Shown: piece by piece, positions 5,702-9,573 of the stretch
How the letters are laid out: each line of letters opens with the position of its first letter
Numbering within the stretch: the stretch's first letter is position 1
From: JANNSW01 sp031431235
GTDB lineage: Bacteria > Pseudomonadota > Alphaproteobacteria > Rhizobiales > Hyphomicrobiaceae
Assembly (NCBI GenBank): GCA_031431235.1
Contig: JANPDA010000146.1
Span: forward strand, 1 to 9,573
Length of the DNA stretch: 9,573 nt
Reading direction: 5' to 3'
Position numbers and translations under genes: made by a program
Notes under the pieces: generated by a model
Databases searched by the model: none
What the model saw: the letters and a program-made list of their open reading frames with translations, nothing else
What the model was told of the DNA's origin: nothing

Positions 5702-6826
5702 ATGCGCCCACGCCTGCTGATCGTTACGCTCAGCCTCGATGTCGGCGGCACCGAGCGGCACATCGCCGAGATCGCGCCGCGACTCGCGGCCAACGGATTC
5801 GATGTGGCGGTCGCGCTTTTGGCTCGCCGTGGCGTGCTGGCGGATGCGGTGGCAGCCAAGGGCGTGCGGGTGATTGCGCCGCCGGCATGGCTCGGCTCGT
5901 TCGGGGGGATGACCCGGCTGCTCGCCGAGCTGCTGCTCAATCGCCCGCGGATCGCCCACTTTTTCCTCCCCATGCCCTATCTGGCCGGCGGTCTGCTGGC
6001 GCTCGCGCTCCAAATCCCCGTCCGCATCATGAGCCGGCGCAGCCAGAACGACTATCAGGGCAGGCGCCCACGCCTCGCCCGGCTCGAGCACTGGCTGCAC
6101 CGCCACATGACGGCGATCCTGGCGAACTCGCCCCGCGTCCTCAGCGAGTTGCGAGCGGAAGGCGTGCCGGACGAGCAACTGCGCCTGATCTACAATGGGG
6201 TCGACCTTGCGCGTTTCGCAGGTCCAGCCGATCGCAACGGGACCAGACGGCAATTGGGAGTACCCGAGGAAGCGCTGGTGCTCGAGATCCTCGCCAACCT
6301 GATCCCTTACAAGGGGCACGCGGACCTGATCGAGGCGCTGCGGCTTATCCGCGACCGGCTGCCGGACGGCTGGCGACTGCTGGCGATCGGCCGTGACGAT
6401 GGGATCGGGGCCGATCTCGCGCGACAATGCGAGGCGGCCGGAATCGCCGCCAACGTGCTTTGGCTCGGCGCGCGGCGCGACGTCCCCGCGCTGCTCGCGG
6501 CCGCCGACATCGGCTTGCTCGCCTCGCACCAGGAAGGCTTCGCGAATGCCGTCATCGAGGGGATGGCGGCGGGCCTGCCGATGGTCGTGACCGACGTCGG
6601 CGGCAACCGGGAGGCGATCGGTAGCGACCAAGCCGGCATTGCCGTGCCGCCACGCGACCCGGCGCGGCTCGCGGCGGCGATCCTGGAGCTGGCCGGGGAT
6701 CGCGACCGATTGCGACGGCTCGGCGACGCGGCACGGGACCGCGCTCGCCGGCTCTACTCGATCGAGGCCTGCGTCACGGAATACGAGACCCTCTACCGAG
6801 GTCTGCTGAAACCGGGCCGGGCCTGA
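5702..6826 (+). CDS. Glycosyltransferase family 4, GT-B fold
   Basis: The 374-residue protein has the layout of a retaining GT4 enzyme, which transfers a sugar from a nucleotide donor to a growing lipid-linked or surface glycan at the cytosolic face of the membrane. The N-terminal Rossmann domain opens with LIVTLSLDVGGTERHI, where the glycine-rich loop lies (14-18). SRRSQND (111-117) and IYNGVDLARF (163-172) lead into the linker. The C-terminal donor-binding domain carries EGFANAVIEGMAAGLPMV, with the EX7E pair Glu278 and Glu286, then TDVGGNREAI. No transmembrane segment is clear; residues about 92-110 are only moderately hydrophobic. The start lies 6 nt after the aminotransferase stop and has a weak ribosome-binding site, so coupling is likely. 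Donor and acceptor are unknown; a role in polysaccharide assembly is inferred from the neighbours. Confidence 0.9.
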   Translation: MRPRLLIVTLSLDVGGTERHIAEIAPRLAANGFDVAVALLARRGVLADAVAAKGVRVIAPPAWLGSFGGMTRLLAELLLNRPRIAHFFLPMPYLAGGLLALALQIPVRIMSRRSQNDYQGRRPRLARLEHWLHRHMTAILANSPRVLSELRAEGVPDEQLRLIYNGVDLARFAGPADRNGTRRQLGVPEEALVLEILANLIPYKGHADLIEALRLIRDRLPDGWRLLAIGRDDGIGADLARQCEAAGIAANVLWLGARRDVPALLAAADIGLLASHQEGFANAVIEGMAAGLPMVVTDVGGNREAIGSDQAGIAVPPRDPARLAAAILELAGDRDRLRRLGDAARDRARRLYSIEACVTEYETLYRGLLKPGRA

Positions 6827-6845
6827 TCGGCCGGGCTTGATCGAA

Positions 6846-6874
6846 TCGACCCGGGGCAGCGGCTCGGCTACACT
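6846..6874 (+). promoter_or_regulatory. Weak candidate promoter before the asparagine synthetase gene
   Basis: TCGACC (6846-6851) and TACACT (6869-6874) are spaced by 17 bp in the 75 bp gap before the AsnB start. Each matches the sigma70 consensus at 4 of 6 positions. A match this weak is expected by chance in places, and readthrough from the glycosyltransferase gene is equally possible. Confidence 0.2.
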
Positions 6875-6901
6875 CCCACGCTCATCGCGAAGGATCCCTT
6901 C

Positions 6902-8845
6902 ATGTGCGGCATTGCCGGCTTTCTCGATCGCAGGAACAGCGCTTCTGCCGGTGATCTGCGCCGTCTCGCCGAGCGCATGGCCGACACCATGGAGCATCGC
7001 GGGCCCGACGATGGCTCGGGCACCTGGGCCGACGAGGCAGCCGGTGTCGCCTTCGGCTTTCGCCGTCTCGCCATCGTCGACCTGTCGCCGGCAGGTCGCC
7101 AGCCGATGGCGTCCGCCTCCGGCCGCACCGTCATCTGCTACAATGGCGAGGTCTACAACGCCGAGGACATCCGCAAGGAGCTGGGCGCGAACGCTCCCAA
7201 CTGGCGCGGCCATTCCGACACGGAGGTGATGGTCGAGGCGATCGAGCGGATGGGGCTCGAGGCGGCCGTATCGCGCTTCATCGGCATGTTCGCGTTTGCC
7301 CTGTTCGAGCGTGACAGCCGCCGGCTCTGGCTGGTGCGCGACCGGCTCGGCATCAAGCCGCTCTACTGGACGCTTTCCGGCGAGCAGCTGCTGTTCGGCT
7401 CGGAGCTGCGGGCGCTACGAGCGCATCCTGCCTTCAAGCCCGAGCTCGACCGCGACGCGACGTCCGCCTATCTGCGCCACAACTACGTGCCCAACCCGCA
7501 TACCATCTACAAGGGCGTGCGCCAGTTGCCGCCAGGGCACCTGCTGCTGCTCGAGGTGGGCAAGCCGCCGCAGGTCCGCCCCTACTGGTCGCTCGAGGAC
7601 GTGGTTGCCCGCACCACGGCGCAACCGTTCGCGGGCAGCGAAATCGAGGCGACGGAAGCGCTCGACAAGCTGCTGGGCGACGCCGTCTCGCGCCGCATGA
7701 TCGCGGACGTGCCGCTCGGCGCGTTTCTGTCGGGAGGCTATGATTCATCTCTCGTCGTCGCCCAGATGCAGAAGCACTCGCGGGGGCCGGTCAAGACCTT
7801 CTCCATCGGCTTTCACGAGGCTGGCTATGACGAGGCGAGCCATGCCAAGGCGGTCGCCGCCCACCTCGGCACCGATCACACCGAGCTCTACGTCACGGCG
7901 CAGCAGGCGCAGGACGTGATCCCGCGCCTTCCCGACATCTACGACGAGCCTTTCGGCGACTCCTCCGGTATCCCTACCTATCTGGTGTCCCAGCTTGCCC
8001 GCCGGCACGTCACGGTCGCGCTCTCGGGCGACGGCGGCGATGAGCTGTTCGCCGGCTACAACCGCTACTCCCACGCCGATCTGTTCCGCCGTACTGCCAG
8101 CCGGGTGCCGCAGGCCGCCCGTCGCGCGACGGCCGCAGCGGTGCGCTCCCTTTCGCCCTCGACTTGGGACAGCGCGTTTGCGCTCGCACCCAAGCGGGTC
8201 CGGCCACGGCTCGCCGGCGACAAGATGTACAAGGCCGCCGACGTGATGGCCGAGGACGGCGATGGCTTCTATCGCAAGCTCACCAGCCATTGGCAGGAGC
8301 CCGACCGGGTGGTGATCGGGGGCCGGGAGCCGCGCACGCTCGCGAGCGACCCCGCCATCGAGCGCATCGTCCCCCATTTCATCGAGCGCATGCAGTACCG
8401 CGACACGCTGACCTACCTGCCCGACGACATCCTGACCAAGGTCGACCGGGCCAGCATGGCGGTGTCGCTCGAAGCCCGCGTGCCGCTGCTCGATCATCGG
8501 ATCGTCGAATTCGCCTGGTCGTTGCCGCTCGGCATGAAGCTGCAGGGCGGCTCGCGCAAGCGCGTGCTGCGCAACGTGCTCTACCGCTACGTTCCCCGCA
8601 CGCTGGTCGATCGGCCGAAGATGGGCTTCGGCGTGCCGATCGAAGCCTGGCTGCGCGGACCGATCCGCGACTGGGCGGAAGATCTCCTCGCCGAGCGCAA
8701 TCTGGCCGCGAGCGGCGTGTTCGAGCCGGCCCCGGTGCGCGAACGCTGGCAGGAGCACCTCTCGGGCCGGCGCAACTGGCAGCATTCGCTCTGGAACGTG
8801 CTGATGCTGGAGGCCTGGCGCCGCCGCTGGCCAGCGGGCGTGTGA
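6902..8845 (+). CDS. asnB: Asparagine synthetase, glutamine-hydrolysing (AsnB type)
   Basis: The 647-residue protein has an N-terminal class II glutaminase domain and a C-terminal ATP-dependent synthetase domain. The first releases ammonia from glutamine; the second adenylates a carboxylate and amidates it. The start is ATG 6902, with AAGGA 7 nt upstream, and it exposes the catalytic Cys2 in MCGIAGF. Glutamine-site motifs follow: RLAIVDLS (55-62), NGEVYN (81-86) and SDTEV (105-109). The synthetase domain has the ATP pyrophosphatase loop SGGYDSS (277-283), DEPFGDSSGIPTY (348-360), SGDGGDE (375-381) and, later, DDILTKVDRASMAVSLEARV. All key residues are present, so the enzyme should be active. 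Location after an aminotransferase and a glycosyltransferase suggests that the acceptor may be a sugar uronate or another glycan-linked carboxylate instead of aspartate, as in many polysaccharide loci. That is inference. Confidence 0.92.
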   Translation: MCGIAGFLDRRNSASAGDLRRLAERMADTMEHRGPDDGSGTWADEAAGVAFGFRRLAIVDLSPAGRQPMASASGRTVICYNGEVYNAEDIRKELGANAPNWRGHSDTEVMVEAIERMGLEAAVSRFIGMFAFALFERDSRRLWLVRDRLGIKPLYWTLSGEQLLFGSELRALRAHPAFKPELDRDATSAYLRHNYVPNPHTIYKGVRQLPPGHLLLLEVGKPPQVRPYWSLEDVVARTTAQPFAGSEIEATEALDKLLGDAVSRRMIADVPLGAFLSGGYDSSLVVAQMQKHSRGPVKTFSIGFHEAGYDEASHAKAVAAHLGTDHTELYVTAQQAQDVIPRLPDIYDEPFGDSSGIPTYLVSQLARRHVTVALSGDGGDELFAGYNRYSHADLFRRTASRVPQAARRATAAAVRSLSPSTWDSAFALAPKRVRPRLAGDKMYKAADVMAEDGDGFYRKLTSHWQEPDRVVIGGREPRTLASDPAIERIVPHFIERMQYRDTLTYLPDDILTKVDRASMAVSLEARVPLLDHRIVEFAWSLPLGMKLQGGSRKRVLRNVLYRYVPRTLVDRPKMGFGVPIEAWLRGPIRDWAEDLLAERNLAASGVFEPAPVRERWQEHLSGRRNWQHSLWNVLMLEAWRRRWPAGV

Positions 8846-8945
8846 AGCGTGATCGCCCGCCCCCCGCCACCGGCATCCCGGACAGTCGCCAGACCGCTAC
8901 CAGTGACCGCAGTGTGCGACGATCGCAATGGGTTGTAAGCCGAGC
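8846..8945. other. Convergent intergenic spacer
   Basis: One hundred bases separate the convergent asnB and RTX gene ends. A bidirectional terminator would be expected here, but I see no strong GC stem followed by a T-run on either strand. Confidence 0.4.
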
Positions 8946-9573
8946 TTAGATAAAGTCGAAATCTCCCATCTGCAGCAGGTCTGCCGCCTCGTAGCCATGC
9001 ACCAGGATCGAGGATGTTGCATCGAGCTGGATGCGGGTCCCATTCGCATCCTGAAACACGTTCTGGCCGGCACCGGAGAAAATGAGATCACCGAAAACGT
9101 TGATGGTGGCGCTGTCGATGCTGATCACGTCGTCGCCGGCGAATGCGACGCCGTTGAAGTCCATGATCACGTCGTTGCCCTGGCCGAGGCCTGCAACGAA
9201 GTGGAGCTCGTCTTCGCCCAGTCCACCCCAGACGGTGTCGTTGCCGAGTCCGCCCGTGAGCGTGTCGTTGCCGGCGTTGCCCTTCAGCGTATCGCTGCCG
9301 GCGAGACCTGCGAGCTCGTCGTCGCCCGACCCCGCCGAGATCTCGTTGGCGCTGGCGTTGCCGGCCGCGATGAAATTGCCCGCGCCACTGAATGTCAGCC
9401 GCTCGACGTTATTGGCAAGCGTGTAGGTATTGAGCGAGGTGCGCACCTCGTCGGTGCCCTGGCTCGCCAACTCCGTCACGATATCGTCGGCGCTGTCGAC
9501 GAAGTAGCCGTCATTGCCCAAGCCGCCGATCATCGTGTCCTTGCCGCCGTTGCCCACGAAAGAGTCGTTCCCG
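8946..9573 (-). CDS. RTX-type calcium-binding protein, C-terminal part (gene start beyond the right edge)
   Basis: Only the last 208 residues are visible. The frame stays open to the window edge and continues the repeat pattern there (GNDSFVGNGG), so the GTG at 9557 is an internal Val codon and not the start. The fragment contains glycine/aspartate nonapeptide repeats of the GGxGxDxUx type: GGLGNDGYF, GSGDDELAG, GNAGNDTLTGGLGNDTVWG and GLGEDELHF. These fold as a parallel beta-roll that binds calcium outside the cell. A linker with YTLANNVERLTF resembles the spacer common in haemolysin-type proteins. The chain ends in ADLLQMGDFDFI, an acidic-hydrophobic end resembling type I secretion signals. 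The protein is probably exported through an ABC-type secretion system not present here. Any enzymatic domain lies outside the window, so its activity cannot be stated. Confidence 0.85.
   Translation of the reverse strand, partial: GNDSFVGNGGKDTMIGGLGNDGYFVDSADDIVTELASQGTDEVRTSLNTYTLANNVERLTFSGAGNFIAAGNASANEISAGSGDDELAGLAGSDTLKGNAGNDTLTGGLGNDTVWGGLGEDELHFVAGLGQGNDVIMDFNGVAFAGDDVISIDSATINVFGDLIFSGAGQNVFQDANGTRIQLDATSSILVHGYEAADLLQMGDFDFI

Noticed and set aside
5189..7213. 674-codon minus-strand open frame across three genes
   Set aside because: It runs antisense to the aminotransferase, the glycosyltransferase and the AsnB start, all with strong motifs. Long antisense frames are expected in GC-rich DNA.
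1..9573. CRISPR array, insertion sequence, tRNA or rRNA genes
   Set aside because: Searched by eye for spaced direct repeats, transposase motifs with terminal inverted repeats, and cloverleaf-like sequences; none was found.

Overview
The window is GC-rich DNA that looks alphaproteobacterial, most likely Hyphomicrobiales (Rhizobiales). The main evidence is the gene order prfA (release factor RF1), then prmC (RF1 methyltransferase), then a gene for a DUF4167 protein, an arrangement I know from that order. The genus cannot be told from the sequence.

Layout. Bases 1-39 hold at most the end of a neighbouring gene. A phosphoglycolate phosphatase gene (gph, minus strand, 40-717) is divergent from prfA (plus strand, 951-2036). 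prfA overlaps prmC (2033-2968) by 4 nt, and the product of prmC methylates the GGQ glutamine of RF1. A sigma70-like promoter overlaps the prmC stop codon. It is followed by about 520 bp without a convincing gene but rich in inverted repeats, read here as a long structured leader for the DUF4167 gene (3490-4401). Next comes a same-strand glycan-type cluster: a DegT/DnrJ/EryC1/StrS aminotransferase (4481-5695), a family 4 glycosyltransferase (5702-6826) and an AsnB-type glutamine amidotransferase (6902-8845). Convergent to it, on the minus strand, is the 3' end of an RTX-type calcium-binding secreted protein gene, which runs off the right edge.

The main anomaly is in prfA. Its full-length frame is interrupted by one in-frame TAG at codon 177 (1479-1481), where RF1 homologues normally have Leu. 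Everything downstream stays in frame and looks intact, including the PAT stop-codon recognition motif and the GGQ motif. RF1 is the factor that reads UAG, so the interruption would be cleared by RF1 itself. Three explanations remain open: a sequencing or assembly error or recent null mutation; UAG suppression or reassignment; or an RF1-dependent readthrough feedback loop comparable in logic to the RF2 frameshift. The window alone cannot decide, and the first is the conservative reading.

How the genes fit together. prfA and prmC form a translation-termination module. The DUF4167 protein has a conserved N-terminal domain and a long disordered Q/R/P/E- and RG-rich tail, and sits behind the structured leader. 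The aminotransferase, glycosyltransferase and amidotransferase look like part of a surface or exopolysaccharide locus placed beside this housekeeping block. The RTX protein is probably exported by a type I system encoded outside the window.
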